From positions 930,001 through 994,000 of the forward strand of contig VSJF01000004.1 of the NCBI GenBank assembly GCA_009739215.1: a stretch of 64,000 bases of DNA, in the 5' to 3' direction. Positions 34,706 to 46,414 of this stretch are shown here, in pieces (the stretch's first letter is position 1; each line of letters starts with the position of its first letter). The position numbers and the translations under genes are program-made. The notes under the pieces were generated by a model. The model was not told the DNA's origin. It saw only the letters and a program-made list of their open reading frames with translations, and made no database searches. This stretch comes from Floccularia luteovirens. Taxonomy: Eukaryota; Basidiomycota; Agaricomycetes; Agaricales; Squamanitaceae.

Positions 34706-35690
34706 TTACTTTACATTGAGGGGCGTGGTGCGCAGGTAAGGCTAGAGGGGAACACAATGATCAATATAACTGAGACAAACAGTTCAATAAGACTCACTAA
34801 TTGCTGTGTGAAATTTGGAAACAGCGTTTTGGCTTCTTCATTGCTGACAGCGGGATGTACAATGACATCGTCTCCTTTGTTCCAATTCACAGGCGTTGTC
34901 ACGCGATGCTTGTCGCCGATTTGGAGAGCTTGTATATAGGGTCAGCATTACTGAGGTTGTTTAGCCACTAGCCAATTACTTACAATCAATGACTCTGCAA
35001 GATGGTATAAGAATGTATAGGGGTATGTACAGTCGGACAGCTCACCGAATAATCTCATCAAAGTTGCGTCCAGTAGAAGCTGGATATGCCAAAGTCAATC
35101 GAATGGTTTTCTTAGGGTCGATGATGAAGACTGTGCGAATCTAATATAGATGAGAAAATTCGTTTCGTTCCAGATTAGCTGGACGCACGGTGAAAGGGAG
35201 ACCTTTGTTATCCCGGTTGGTGGCATCTTGCTCGTCTAACATATCATAAAGAGTCGAAATTTTCCTATCGGGATCTGCAATCTACTGTTCATTAAGATCA
35301 ATCCGGACAACTTAAGCTGCAAAAAGCTTACAATAGGGAATCGGACGTTCGTTGGCGCAACTTGACCACCATATTCATTGATATCCTTGACCCATTTATG
35401 GTGATCGTTGAGATCATTTGCGGAAATGCCAATGACCTTGACATTTCGCTTTGCAAAGTCTGGAGCACGGCGTGCGACCTCTCCCAGTTCTGTGGTGCAG
35501 ACTGGTGTGAAATCTCCAGGATGAGAGAAAAGTACTGCCTAGAGCGCATATATGAGTATGTAGATGAGGTATAGAGATGATTTGAGTGACAGACCCAAGA
35601 GTTGCCTATCCAGTCGTGAAACTTGATAGGACCATCAGTGGTGCTGGCCTCAAAGTCTGGAGCGATACATCCAAGTCGTAGAGAGGGCAT
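34706..35690 (-). CDS. PRX1: 1-Cys peroxiredoxin (PRDX6/Prx1 type)
   Basis: The enzyme reduces peroxides. The start MPSLRLGCIAPDFEASTTDG at 35690 and the active-site motif DFTPVCTTELGE identify the 1-Cys group, with the peroxidatic Cys inside PVCTTE. The C-terminal domain carries TTPVNWNKGDDVIVHPAVS and ends PYLRTTPLNVK at 34706, the standard end for this family. About six short introns are present. No mitochondrial targeting segment is seen at the first Met, unlike yeast Prx1, so the product may be cytosolic. Confidence 0.93.
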
Positions 35691-36336
35691 GTCGGATGGT
35701 GAGCTGATGAGTTGATTGATAACAAAATAGAGCCAGAAATCACATTTTATAAAGGAGAATTCAGTCCTATACTTAGCTAGTTTTCTTTTTGGGGTAACAA
35801 AAAAGTGCCTGCAGTCACGAGAAGTCAGTAAGCTCCTTTCGTAAGAATCTATATATACTTAGCAAGTTGATACATATGCTACTTCGAGTCCCAAAAGGTA
35901 CTGTAATGTGTGAGATTTTCTAATTTTAATCCCTTGAGTAGTCAGTCAATATAATAGGGTTGTGAAAGGGTGATACTTAGTGTTGTCTCCTGTATTAGAG
36001 TATATATTTATATACAACCATTCGTGGGTTTATAATAAATTTGAGGGTTTGCCGAGGTTATTAATGTGTCGATATGACCATGATCTGCAGATTGAACAAA
36101 CATAATCAGGTCACGATTTATGTTAGAATCGAGTTATACTTCAATACATGCATGTGTAAGAGGCGTGATTAGGATGTAAGTTGAAGCTTACTATATGTAT
36201 ATATGTCGGCGCTGTGTTACGTGGTGTGCCATGTCTATGTGAAGTCGTTTCGCAAGTTGAGACTGATACTGGTAGAAATGTTCAAATGTATATCCACCTA
36301 TGTGATGTTTATTATACACAAGCGAAGCCAGTATCA
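35691..36336. other. Intergenic stretch between ATE1 and the peroxiredoxin gene
   Basis: About 650 bases hold the promoter of the peroxiredoxin gene and the 3' flank of ATE1. It is AT-rich with no supported gene. The short open frames here have no recognisable content. Confidence 0.5.
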
Positions 36337-38246
36337 TTACCAGGGCATAAAGTATATTTTTTTCGATAGTTCATCTCCGAGACCACGGATGCAATCTTCA
36401 AAGTCTCCCCGATATTCTCCTGTTCTCCAAAATTTAGATTCCTGAGAAATTAGATGGATCAGGAGCTCAATAGAAACCACGACTAAAAGATTTACTCACT
36501 GTTAATAATGCTAACATGTACTTTCCATCTCTCAATGTCTGAAGAATCTTAATGCCTTCAAGTTTCGGTTTCTCGTCGTCTAATTTAACGTTCGTTGTAA
36601 ACCTTGATCAACATACATAAAATGTTTATCTGACCTTGAATGTTTTCAGACGCTTCCGCTTCGATGGAATGAGATAGATTAGAGAAACAAGCATATCTAT
36701 TATTTTGAAGAAGCTTGTTGCATTCTTCTAAAGGGTACCATTCGTATGTTTCCTGTGATCAATATTTTGAGTCTACAATGCCGAAGGTGTGAGTGATAAT
36801 AGTTACCGGGTCTGCCAAGTATGATGGAGAATAATCTCCCTTGTATCTCATTTTCTGGCAGGAATAGATATAAAAACCTACGGGGTGAGTTTAATACACA
36901 TGAACATATTCATAGGATGTGTCCGTAGACTAACCCATGTATAGCGATGACATCCCAGGAGCTCCAGCCTCTCGCATTTCTTGAGCCAAGGACACTTCAC
37001 GGAGGGCACTCAGCTAGTACGACATAAGTATCGGATCAGTCGAGGTATGGAAGAATAGTTACTTTTCCCAGCGAGAAATCTTCCCATGTTTTATCATACA
37101 TAAAGTAGACGCTCGACACACAATTTGGTAAGATGTCAAGAACAGCCATAGCAATGAGTTCCCCGTCTAGCCTATACAGCTGATGATAAGACCCATAAAA
37201 TTTAGGGAGGTGGTCTGGCGGCTGCGAGGGATACGCAATCGGTTCGGACTTGGACTGTCAGATAAAGAGACGAAGAGATTGAACAAAGACGTACGACCAG
37301 GGGAGACTCTATCAAGAACCCTGTAAAACCACTTTTGCTGGCTCTATGGTCATTATGGATTTCGGTTTGATACTTCTGATAAAGCTTATGCTTTTCCACA
37401 GTAAACGACGAAGGCTCCAATATGGTCTGAAATGCTCGTGGTAAACAATTCCAACACATACCGAGAAGTCCTTACCTCAAAACGGTGAGCGTACTGCTTT
37501 CCAGCGGAAAAAGCCACCTCAGAAGTGTGAATAGCCTTCTGCAGTGAGAATATTGGTAATTCCTTCTGTTTTGGTCCTCTTCAGGATTTGAGGGCCAGAG
37601 TATCAGTTTATCAATTCAATTGCATAGTGATTAGTCTCGCTTTACCGGCTCCCATCGCTAGTATCCATAGCATCCTTAGAAGATCCATTGATGATGAATC
37701 TGTTCCAACTGTATAGAAGGCTCAAGACTCTAGGACGACATTTGCCATATAGAAGGACATTACCGGTTAACTAGCTTGCGTTGACTTTTGGATGCCTTGA
37801 AAGCTGAAGCATCTAATCTGTGGACGCGTAAAACAAACAGCTTGCATGAGACAGTCAACTTCGGTCATATTCTGGATAGTGTGTACTTGATCGTGTACTG
37901 TGGGCAGCAAGATTTCCTGAGATCTGGCTTGTAACAATAGGTACCTGGTAATTTTGAACATGAAGACAGTCCATGAAGACACAATTAGGTTGGCAATCAC
38001 CAGAACGACGCCATCCACGGTCTATCATTCCTTGGTAGGCCTTATCCCAAGTGGTTATCTTTTGGTGTCAGGATCATACATACACAGGAGACTACATACC
38101 TCGCATGTAAGTCTGAGCGCTTCCAAATTAGCAGAGTGATAGCTCGTCCATTCAGTACTCCTCGTTCCAGGTGGGCTGCAATAACCGCAAGTCGACGTGG
38201 AACGTCCTCTCGGGATAACAATGGAACTAACAGCATCACTCGACAT
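36337..38246 (-). CDS. ATE1: Arginyl-tRNA-protein transferase
   Basis: Ate1 attaches Arg to proteins with N-terminal Asp or Glu, marking them for the N-degron pathway. The N-terminal domain gives STCGYCSPPGTRS and, after splicing, GMIDRGWRRSGTYCYKPDLR plus KSCCPQYTIK, with the conserved Cys residues. ASKSQRKLVNRWNRF follows. The C-terminal domain has LPKFYGSYHQLYRLDGELI, LPNCVSSVYFMYDKTWEDF and FYIYSCQKMRYKGDYSPSYL. The protein ends KIYFMPW at 36337. About ten introns are present. An upstream in-frame ATG at 38261 is also possible. It is a single gene copy here, with all landmark motifs intact. Confidence 0.93.
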
Positions 38247-38480
38247 ATCGCGAAGTTTCAATGCAATAAGACAGTTGCAAGAAGTTTAGCTCAGGTTTGA
38301 GTATGTTCAGCTTTGTATATAGATGTATGATTGTGTATTTTAGGACATATATAGTAGCCGCCTATCAGCAAATCTTTCTACAACCATGGAATACCACCAC
38401 TGGCAGATGACGCTACCGCATTTGAGTGTTGTACTACATATAAGTATTAACGATGTCTGGCAAGCAGACTAATCTCTCTC

Positions 38481-38789
38481 TTAATTTCCTTTGGTCGCTT
38501 CAAGATTATATTGAACATTTTTGCGGTACTTTGTGGCTAAGTCAGCAGCCGTTTTCACAGATGCGTTGGCTCGTAGGATTTCCTGTTAGTAGTAAATAAA
38601 AGGTACTCAGTTGCTTTTCGTTTTGAACCCACCTCCATGCAATGGTTAAGTTCGAGGATCATTTCCGTGCATTTGGACTAGTGGGGACCCATCAATAAGA
38701 CAATCTAAAGAAACATATTGAACACGTACTGTATTCTTTAGAATACGCTCAAGCAGGACTGCTTGGCGTTCAGCATGGGGATTCTCCAT
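38481..38789 (-). CDS. DAD4: DASH/Dam1 complex subunit Dad4
   Basis: Dad4 is one of ten small proteins of the fungal DASH ring that links kinetochores to microtubules. Three exons, 38730-38789, 38633-38677 and 38481-38582, join in frame to 68 residues. The start MENPHAERQAVLLERI and the end NVQYNLEATKGN match the Dad4 signature (MENPH at the start, QFNLEAT near the end in yeast), with a helical middle. The gene is easy to miss because no single exon exceeds 34 codons. It sits between ATE1 and the PROPPIN gene on the same strand. Confidence 0.9.
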
Positions 38790-39028
38790 TAATTAGATGC
38801 TGCCACTAGCATTAAAGAAAGTGGTGTTGATGAAGGTCAAAAGCAAACTATACAAACCAATAGTCTATGGTGTCACATGGCTATGAATGTTGTGATCAGC
38901 AGCTGCGAGTTGCACATTATGTAGAAAAAGCGTAGTATGTGTATTGTGATGGACGTGTACAAACGAATGCATTGCATGAAAACATAAATATTGCATGAGA
39001 AAACATAATGTGAATGTGAATAATGTTT

Positions 39029-40566
39029 CTAACCCCAACCGTCCCACCTCCCGAATCTCCTATACTCTTGCAATACGCACTCTCTGCTTTCTTTCTTTTC
39101 TTTATCTCTTCCTCTCTCTTTCCCTTTCTCGCTCCGACCTACAGAGGAGGAACTACTTACCGTCCTTTGGTGCGAGATGGGTACGGACTTCCGTGAAGGA
39201 GATGTACCGGGTACCTGTACAGTAACATTACTTGATGAAGTTGCAGAGCTGGGAAGTGACAGCCGGTACCACCCGCCTGTATAAGTTAATGCAATGAGCT
39301 GATATTCGGGTACAGGTGCACGATCTGGAGCATCGTTGGTGTCTACCCATCCTACCACGCAGCGTTCTTCATCTTGTGATTCAACTACGGGTGGACGTGA
39401 CGCGGAAGATAAAGATATGTGGGATGATTGTACCGGTATTCTATATTGGGCGTATGACCACTCAGACCCAAAATACTTCGGTAGTGGTATAAATGGTGTC
39501 AATGGCGAGAAAGAGGATTGTCGATTCCTGATTCAGATTGTCAGAGCTGTATTTGCTTTAGAAGATGTTACTTACGACGGCCCAGATACTCCTAAACTGA
39601 AAACGTGAACAGTGCCCTTATCACTCCAGACGCATAATTCTCTCTCATCGGGTCTGAAGGCTACTCCATATATAACGGCCTTATCAGAACCTCGCCGCAG
39701 TTCTCTTACAAGCTTGCCTGTCACAGTATCCCATATCCGTACCAATGTACCTCTGGTTGAAGTTGTTGCGATAAGATGTCCGGAAGGTGGAACAGTCAAT
39801 GTTGTAAGGGCAGTCGTGTGTGCAGCGATGATAGAAACTGGATGCTTGGTAGGAGGAGGGGGAGGACGTTGAGGCGTAGATGAAGGTGGCCCATTCGATA
39901 CAGGCGGAGAACAAGGGGGTAGGTGTATAAGCTGCACATGACCCATTTGGCGACCAGCGATAGCGAGTAATGTCGAATATGGTGCTGTTGCAATGGCAAG
40001 TAGACCTATACGTAGACAAAGCGTAACATAACTTCTCAGAGCTCAGAGATGCGGGCTTTCATGCAGGAGACGATCTCACCTCGAGGGTTATCACATGTAT
40101 CCCATTCGCTATGTCTTGTAACTTGTTCACCAACTTGGAAGACCACAACTCTTCTACGCAATGCAACTGCAAGCCACTCACGCCTGCAGGCGAGTCCTCT
40201 TACCCTTTCTCTAAATTCTAATTCTGCGACCTCTTTGCCAATTGAATCATCCCACACAACGACTTTGTTCGGAGGATAAAGTGGACTTCTTCCACCACCT
40301 AACAGAAATAGGAGGTTGGTAGTGTGAAGAGGGACCACTGCGGATAATGTTCCACCCGATAAATCTAGCAACAGGTTGCAGCATTGTGAGGATATGACGG
40401 ATGAAACGAAAATACCTCTTTTCCGCATAAGTTTAAGAGGGACTGCTCGATATACTGCGAATCCAGCTGGTGTAGATGCTGTGAAGATCTTGCATTCTGG
40501 ATCAAAACGAGCATCTAAGATGAGTACAGGACTGGTTGCGGTTATAGAATGTCGAGCTAAGTTCAT
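39029..40566 (-). CDS. HSV2: PROPPIN beta-propeller (Hsv2/WDR45 type)
   Basis: PROPPINs bind phosphatidylinositol 3-phosphate on endosomal and autophagic membranes. Landmarks are MNLARHSITATSPVL near the start, LHTTNLLFLLGGGRSPLYPP, the binding motif LRRGSDKAVIYGVAF (an FRRG-type Arg-Arg-Gly), and CVWSDKGTVHVFSLG. These match the WIPI4/Hsv2 branch better than Atg18. About four introns are present. The C-terminus carries an inserted Ser/Pro/basic stretch (EKGKERGRDKEKKE) before ending RRFGRWDGWG. Confidence 0.88.
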
Positions 40567-40856
40567 GGATAGAGGTTGGGAGCAGGTCTGGTACTTCCAT
40601 AATTGGGTTCACTCATGTGTTGTCATATAATTACAGCAAAAACACAAATTATTCTGTCATATTTGTAATTCAAAGCCTACTACATGTGAAAGATGGTTAC
40701 AGGTGAAAACACTGGAAGATGTGTGAGATGTTGAACAGATAAAACGAGTGTCAGCAGAACAATGCGCCCAAAACCAAAGAAGCACCCCAAAGATCACCAG
40801 AGTATAATCAACTACTACCCATGAAAGCTTGGCTCATCAAGCAATATCATGCCGAT

Positions 40857-42370
40857 TCATCTATGTGTTTTACCAACATGCGCCATTGCGTTGGCAGGAA
40901 TAGAGGTAACACTGCTTCTACGGGGGGAGCAAGTCGTAGTTGGCCCTGCTGGCCCTGTCCTTACAGCTGTGCTGTTTGTGATGTTTGTTGGGTTCCATGT
41001 CTTCGGCGGTCGCAGATCGACATGTGCAAGTTGCTGACGTGCAGCTTTGAACTCGAGCTCCTCTGCTTGGTTTTGGGCGACAAGAGCGGCTCTCGCTTCC
41101 GCTTGCCTTTGCAGTTCAGCCTCTGACTCATCAGATAGATAGTCTGTAAATCCTCCATCGGAAGTCACAGTGCTGTCCGACAAAGACCCCATCCCATCAC
41201 TACTACCACTGCTGCTTGATGCACTGGAGAGGTTATCTTCGTCCTTTGGCAAGGACCGTGGAATTGTAATTGATATTGAACGCGGATCTGCAGGTGGCGT
41301 TGCAGAAGATGGTTTTGAATTTGACAGGGATGCACGACGTTGTACAGAAGTTTGGTTACTGGGAGAACGGCTGTCTGCTGACACAATAGATGTCGTTGCA
41401 GGACTAATGGTGGGTCGACGGACACTCGAGACACGACGAGGGGTTGTAAAGGAATGAGAAGTAACTGAGTTCTCTAAATCGATATGTTTGCGACTGGGGG
41501 ATGAATGAGACGAGTGTACCCCTTCTAAACGTCTGTCGGGAAAGTCAGGAATAGGTTGGCGTCTATGTGCAAGGTTCTGATCCAAAACAGAAGAGTTTGG
41601 GACGGATGATGACATGGGATTCATGTTAGAAATTCGGGATGAATTGAGTGTTGTATGTAATTGCTGTGGGCTGCCCCCAGAGCGCCCTTTGATGGACAGT
41701 GCTGCAGTCTTTCCCGAAAGACTATTAGCTCTACTTGACGGACTTGAGTGTCCACTGTTTTTTCGGTCCATAGTCGGCTTAGAATTTCCCGTGCCACGAA
41801 CACCCGCAGCAACAGGACTAGTCCGAATTGAAAGGCTATCCAAAGCAGCCTTGATATCGGCAGGGATGGGGACATGATGAACGATACTGACAGATCGCCA
41901 GTCAGCTGCCTGTATTAGTCGGTATTCTGTTGGTAACGGTGGACGACAACAGCCTGGCCAGCCCGGATTATTGTATCCTGAGTGTTTGGGTGAAGGGTTT
42001 GTGCGCGCCCACTAAAAAATTGAATGGTGAGAATCTGAATTAGCGACAGCCCAGCGTCATTAAGGAACGCACCTTGCAATAACCACAACCATTAAATGAG
42101 TCAACTACAGAAGACATGCTTTAGATTAAAATGTCGAAAACCGAGGTCGTAGATGGTCACCTTCGGCATTCTTCATGTACAATACATCGAAGCGAGGATG
42201 CAAGGCTCGATTACGACAGACGTCGCGAACATGAGGACACCTGCAGGAGGGTGTGTCAAATAGGCGGGGGAGGGAAGAGCAGGAGAGAAAAAGGACCTTG
42301 CATGAGGAAAAACCTTGCACATTGGACAGACATTAACGGCCTGGTCGATGGAACCGTATTGATAGCACAT
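40857..42370 (-). CDS. Uncharacterised basidiomycete-type protein with N-terminal Cys-rich module
   Basis: No function is known to me. Four exons join in frame: 42297-42370, 42161-42240, 42073-42104 and 40857-42011, giving 446 residues. The spliced N-terminus reads MCYQYGSIDQAVNVCPMCK, then ARCPHVRDVCRNRALHPRFD, then VDSFNGCGYCKWARTNP and NPGWPGCCRPPLP. The paired and spaced Cys and His suggest a zinc-binding module. The remaining ~300 residues are Ser/Pro-rich and probably unstructured, with an acidic helix near the end (ESEAELQRQAEARAALVAQN). A shorter reading starting from MSSVVDSFNG at 42117 is possible, but it would discard half of the Cys pattern. Confidence 0.72.
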
Positions 42371-42843
42371 TAGGAAGAAACTGGAGACACAGTAAGAGAC
42401 GGGGGAAACGGAAGGACGGAGTTGTTGATGTATTTGTAGTACTTGAGAAAGAACTGCTGCTCGGCCATGCATGACTCCTGCACATGTGGTTTCCGCCTGC
42501 TACTAGTGATCCCTCGGTTATTTCTAACTATCACACTAAAAGATTTATGCTCAATAATATTCTGTGCTCGACCTTTAGACATGTATCTAGTATCCTATAA
42601 GCCACGACGGATGACACAACAAAAAATTTTATAGTTCACCCTGGTGTATTTGTGGAGATAAGATACTTGTTCTGATACATGTGACGAGAAGACCAAGTGT
42701 CAGACGCTGTACAGCCTTGTCTCCAATATCTTATCCTTGGCCCCGTGCACAGTTCTTTGCCTTTAAGCAGATCAACATAGATATCGCTCACTCTCACTTG
42801 TCTCTGAGCGTTTCGCTGTTTCCCTTAACAACATCTCATCCTA
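42371..42843. other. Divergent intergenic stretch upstream of NCS1
   Basis: About 470 bases lie between the Cys-rich gene and NCS1, and hold both promoters. The short open frames show no recognisable content. Confidence 0.45.
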
Positions 42844-43705
42844 ATGGGCAAATCTCAAAGTAGACTGTCCCCAGAGCAGCTCGCAGACCTGCAGAAGAAT
42901 ACATACTGTGCGTACTGTACACCTTTTCTGACTCACTCACCAATTTGTCGGGTTTCGTCTCCAATAGTCGACAAGAAAGAACTCCAGCAATGGTCATTAC
43001 TGCTTTCCGTCCTTCACATTTCCTCTCTCTCATCATCCATTCATCTCTACAGGTATAAAGGCTTTCGGAAAGACTGTCCCTCGGGTCATCTTGACAAAAC
43101 CGAATTCAGCCGGATATATAAACAATTCTTCCCATTTGGTGATCCAGCCGAGTTCGCTGATTATGTCTTCAACGTTTTCGATGAGAATAAGAACGGAACC
43201 ATTGATTTCAAAGAGTTCATTTGCGCCCTTAGCGTGACTAGCCGAGGCCGACTAGATGAGAAGCTGAAATGTGCGGCAATGTGGTTCCTGTTAGCTCACT
43301 CCATTTAATCAATCACTTTCAGGGGCTTTCCAGCTGTATGACATAGATAAAGACGGCACTATCACTTACGATGAGATGCTACAGATTGTCCAATCTATTT
43401 ACAAGATGACAGGAGAAATGGTTAAACTACCTGCGGACGAGGACACTCCCGAAAAGGTGATTATCCTTCTTCCATAATTCAAGTCCGCAACTTGATTCTC
43501 TATATTCTTTTAGCGCGTTGACAAGATCTTTGCGACGATGGACAGGGACAAAGACGCTAAGCTCACGTATGAGGAGTTCGTAGAAGGAAGTAAACAAGAC
43601 CCCACAATTGTACAGGTGCGTTCTAGACTAATATGCGATTTCCATTCACCCTCTCATTGTGTGACCCTCCGGAAGGCACTATCTCTGTATGATGGCCTAG
43701 TGTAA
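42844..43705 (+). CDS. NCS1: Neuronal calcium sensor 1 / frequenin homologue
   Basis: NCS-1 is a myristoylated EF-hand protein that activates phosphatidylinositol 4-kinase. The start [13 protein letters not shown] has the Gly-2 needed for N-myristoylation. Introns inside codons join NTYF to DKKELQQW and [14 protein letters not shown]-hand loops are seen as [24 protein letters not shown] and [12 protein letters not shown]. The first, degenerate hand follows [10 protein letters not shown]. The last exon gives ALSLYDGLV before the stop at 43703. About six introns are present. Length and motif order match fungal Ncs1. Confidence 0.95.
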
Positions 43706-44022
43706 CTTGAAATTGATACCACGAGTTGTACGCTGTCTTGTAAGTTTATCATCCCCCCACCTATCGCTTTTTCTCATCATCCAAAAGTCTTTCGAACTGA
43801 TATCCATCCTAACGCTGTCTTGCTTAATTGTCAGATGTCCCAAATGTTTCAGTGTATTTTACGCCTAAAGATTATCAAATCACTTGCGATATTTTGTCTG
43901 TGTTCCATTGAATAACTAAATTCCCCGCAAGCTTTATATCTGTGTATCAAGCAATTTATTCACAACCAGGGTCCACGTATGGAGTCATAAGAAACATAAT
44001 TTAATTAGTGTATTGCCCGGGC
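43706..44022. other. Convergent intergenic stretch
   Basis: This holds the 3' flanks of NCS1 and EMC3. Nothing else is supported. Confidence 0.45.
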
Positions 44023-45043
44023 TTAAAGCCTGCCATATCTCTGAAGCACCCTAGTCTCCACTTCATCCCCTAACCAGTGATATAGACCTTCTGAAAACTC
44101 CAGATTGTCCTTTTCTGCCTTGAAAAGCTTATTGAAATCTTGAGGACCTGCCGGTGCTGCACCCGCAGCTGCAAAAGGAGAGGCTGTCATATCTCGAGAA
44201 GAGTCCGCAGCTAATTTGTAGAATGTAAGGAGCAGGACAAGCCGGACGAAGGATAATCAACTTACAATTTTCACCGCCAAGTATGAGGCGGTAAAGGCCA
44301 TTTAGGCCAAAGAAGTTGAGGAAATACCATGACAATGATGATACCCAACGTACATCCATGTCTGGGGTTTCTATTCCACGTTGCAACATTGATTTGAATC
44401 CCAAAGTGAGAGGGAAAGGAAGCTTGACTATCTCTCAATTAGAAACAATAAAAATTGTGATACAGTTAAGCGCTCACTCAAGACGAAGCCTTGGAAGAAA
44501 AAGTTAATCCAACCCATGATGATCATTTGTGGTACCATCATCACCATCTGTGTCTTCATGCCTGCCATCATTCCATCCATAGCAGCTGGGTCAGAAATAG
44601 GATTGGGAGGTGTGGTTGGAGCGTCTCCCTTTGGAGGTCCATCTTTAAGATATAGTCCTGCTTCGAAAGCTCCCGTAAGATGCCGGGAAATAGAAGTATA
44701 GAATGGTGGTGGTAGAGGTGAGAATGCGGATGTGGCGCGAAGAATCTGGGAGCGGGACAATGCGCGTCTGAAATTCCAGAGTCGGGTTGGAAAAAAAAAT
44801 GTTGGGAACGATGTATATATGAAGACGTACTGTTCACGGATACCAGCTCGCGTCAAACTTTTGGGTTGTGATTGAAGAAGTAGGACTACGTAGTGGCGCA
44901 GGATCCCTACAAGTATCTGAACAACGTGTATGTTAAGATAGATTACCGGAAAAAACAAGTCCACGTACCATAACAGCGGTGATTGGGAAGAGCACCCAGT
45001 CCCGTATTGCTGGGTCCAGATATAGTGATACTCTATTATCCAT
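44023..45043 (-). CDS. EMC3: ER membrane protein complex subunit 3
   Basis: Emc3 is a core, Oxa1-related subunit of the EMC insertase. The start [20 protein letters not shown] at 45043 and [12 protein letters not shown] give the first membrane helix. The Met-rich cytosolic stretch [20 protein letters not shown] and the later [18 protein letters not shown] and [20 protein letters not shown] are diagnostic. The C-terminus ends LQRYGRL. About five introns are present. It is divergent from VTI1 with 204 bases between starts. Confidence 0.94.
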
Positions 45044-45247
45044 TATTCATTGCATTTTGTTAGATGAGGCTGTATGCAACTTACGGGACATTTGACATGG
45101 TTTCCAGTGATCTCGAAGTTTGGATCGTGACAGAGCAGAGTCAAATATGTACTGCATTCCAAATTGGGACCAAGTCTTACGCAGTCCCCACTCGCAGTTG
45201 AAATACTCACTGCTTCTACTCTTGGACGACCACCAACGCTAGTAATA

Positions 45248-46184
45248 ATGGACACTTCGCCAACAGCTCTCTTTGACACCTATGAGCAGGACTTCCAGCA
45301 GTTCCTTGAAACTATTCGGGGGAAGCTCGAAGGTGGTAAAGATGAACAGGGCGGTACGCAAAATATCTTTCCTGTAAATATACATCTCTGAAGTTATGGC
45401 ATACAAGTACAGAACAACGAAAGTCCTCTCTGAGGCGTGTGGACATGGAATTGGAAGAGGCAGATGAAATGGTTTGGGATATTTTTTAGTATATTGAAAA
45501 GTACCAACAATGACGTTAAATAGGTATCTCAAATGGAACTCGAGATCCAAGGCATACCTCAGCCAGTGCGAGCGCAATACCACGCCCGTCTACGGACAGC
45601 CAAAGCAGACTTGTCTCAATATAAGAAGCTAGCAAGCGAAGTCCGCGCTCAGCAAGCTCGTTCTGACTTGCTATCCTCATCTTCTCTCCAACCCGGCGAA
45701 TATAGCTCAGATGACCCATACGGACACTCCAGCGACCGCACACGTTTACTAGCAGGTACAACCCTGCTCGAAGATGGTACAAAGCGCTTGCAAGACTCGC
45801 ATCGTATTGCCCTGGAGACAGAGGACCAGGGTGCAAATATCCTCCAGAACTTGAGGCAACAGCGAGAGCAGATAGAAAACTCGCGAAACACTGTATGTAT
45901 CAACCCCTTGTTGAATCCAGAATTTCTGGTTTAACTTGAGACTGTTTTTTATTCTGGTAGTTGCAACGTGCAGATTTGGCAATTGACCGTGCTTCTGGTA
46001 CTCTGAAGAAGATGATCAGGCGGTAAGGCTATATCCCCTGCTATCGTTAAACCGAATCAACCTCATTACAGATTCATTTGACAATTTTTTTTCTAGGATG
46101 TACCAGCAAAAAGTTGTCACAGCAGCGATTATTGTGGTCCTGGTTCTCCTCATAGGAATTATTATATGGGAGAAGCTTAGTTGA
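45248..46184 (+). CDS. VTI1: v-SNARE Vti1
   Basis: Vti1 is a Qb-SNARE for Golgi, endosome and vacuole fusion. The N-terminal three-helix domain begins YEQDFQQFLETIRGKL and includes RVDMELEEADEM and MELEIQGIPQP. The SNARE helix covers ETEDQGANILQNLRQQREQI and, after an intron, DLAIDRASGTLKKMIRR. The protein ends with a single C-terminal membrane anchor (AAIIVVLVLLIGIIIW) and two residues of lumen tail. About six introns are present. The family's central glutamine should lie within NILQNLRQQ. Confidence 0.93.
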
Positions 46185-46414
46185 GGATACCTAGTTTCGA
46201 GTAGATTATACCTTATTATACTCTCGGGGCTGCCTGAATGGCCCGTCTTAACTTAATGTTACTAAAGAAGTTTGTAGGATTTGTGGGTTTGTTCATTGAA
46301 CAGCTAAATGTTATACAGCAAGATACCCAACGTGATTTTAACGGTGCGTACGTAAGGGAAATAATAATGGGAAAGCCTGGTATAGCGAAAATATTAAATA
46401 AAGACTATTTTGGT

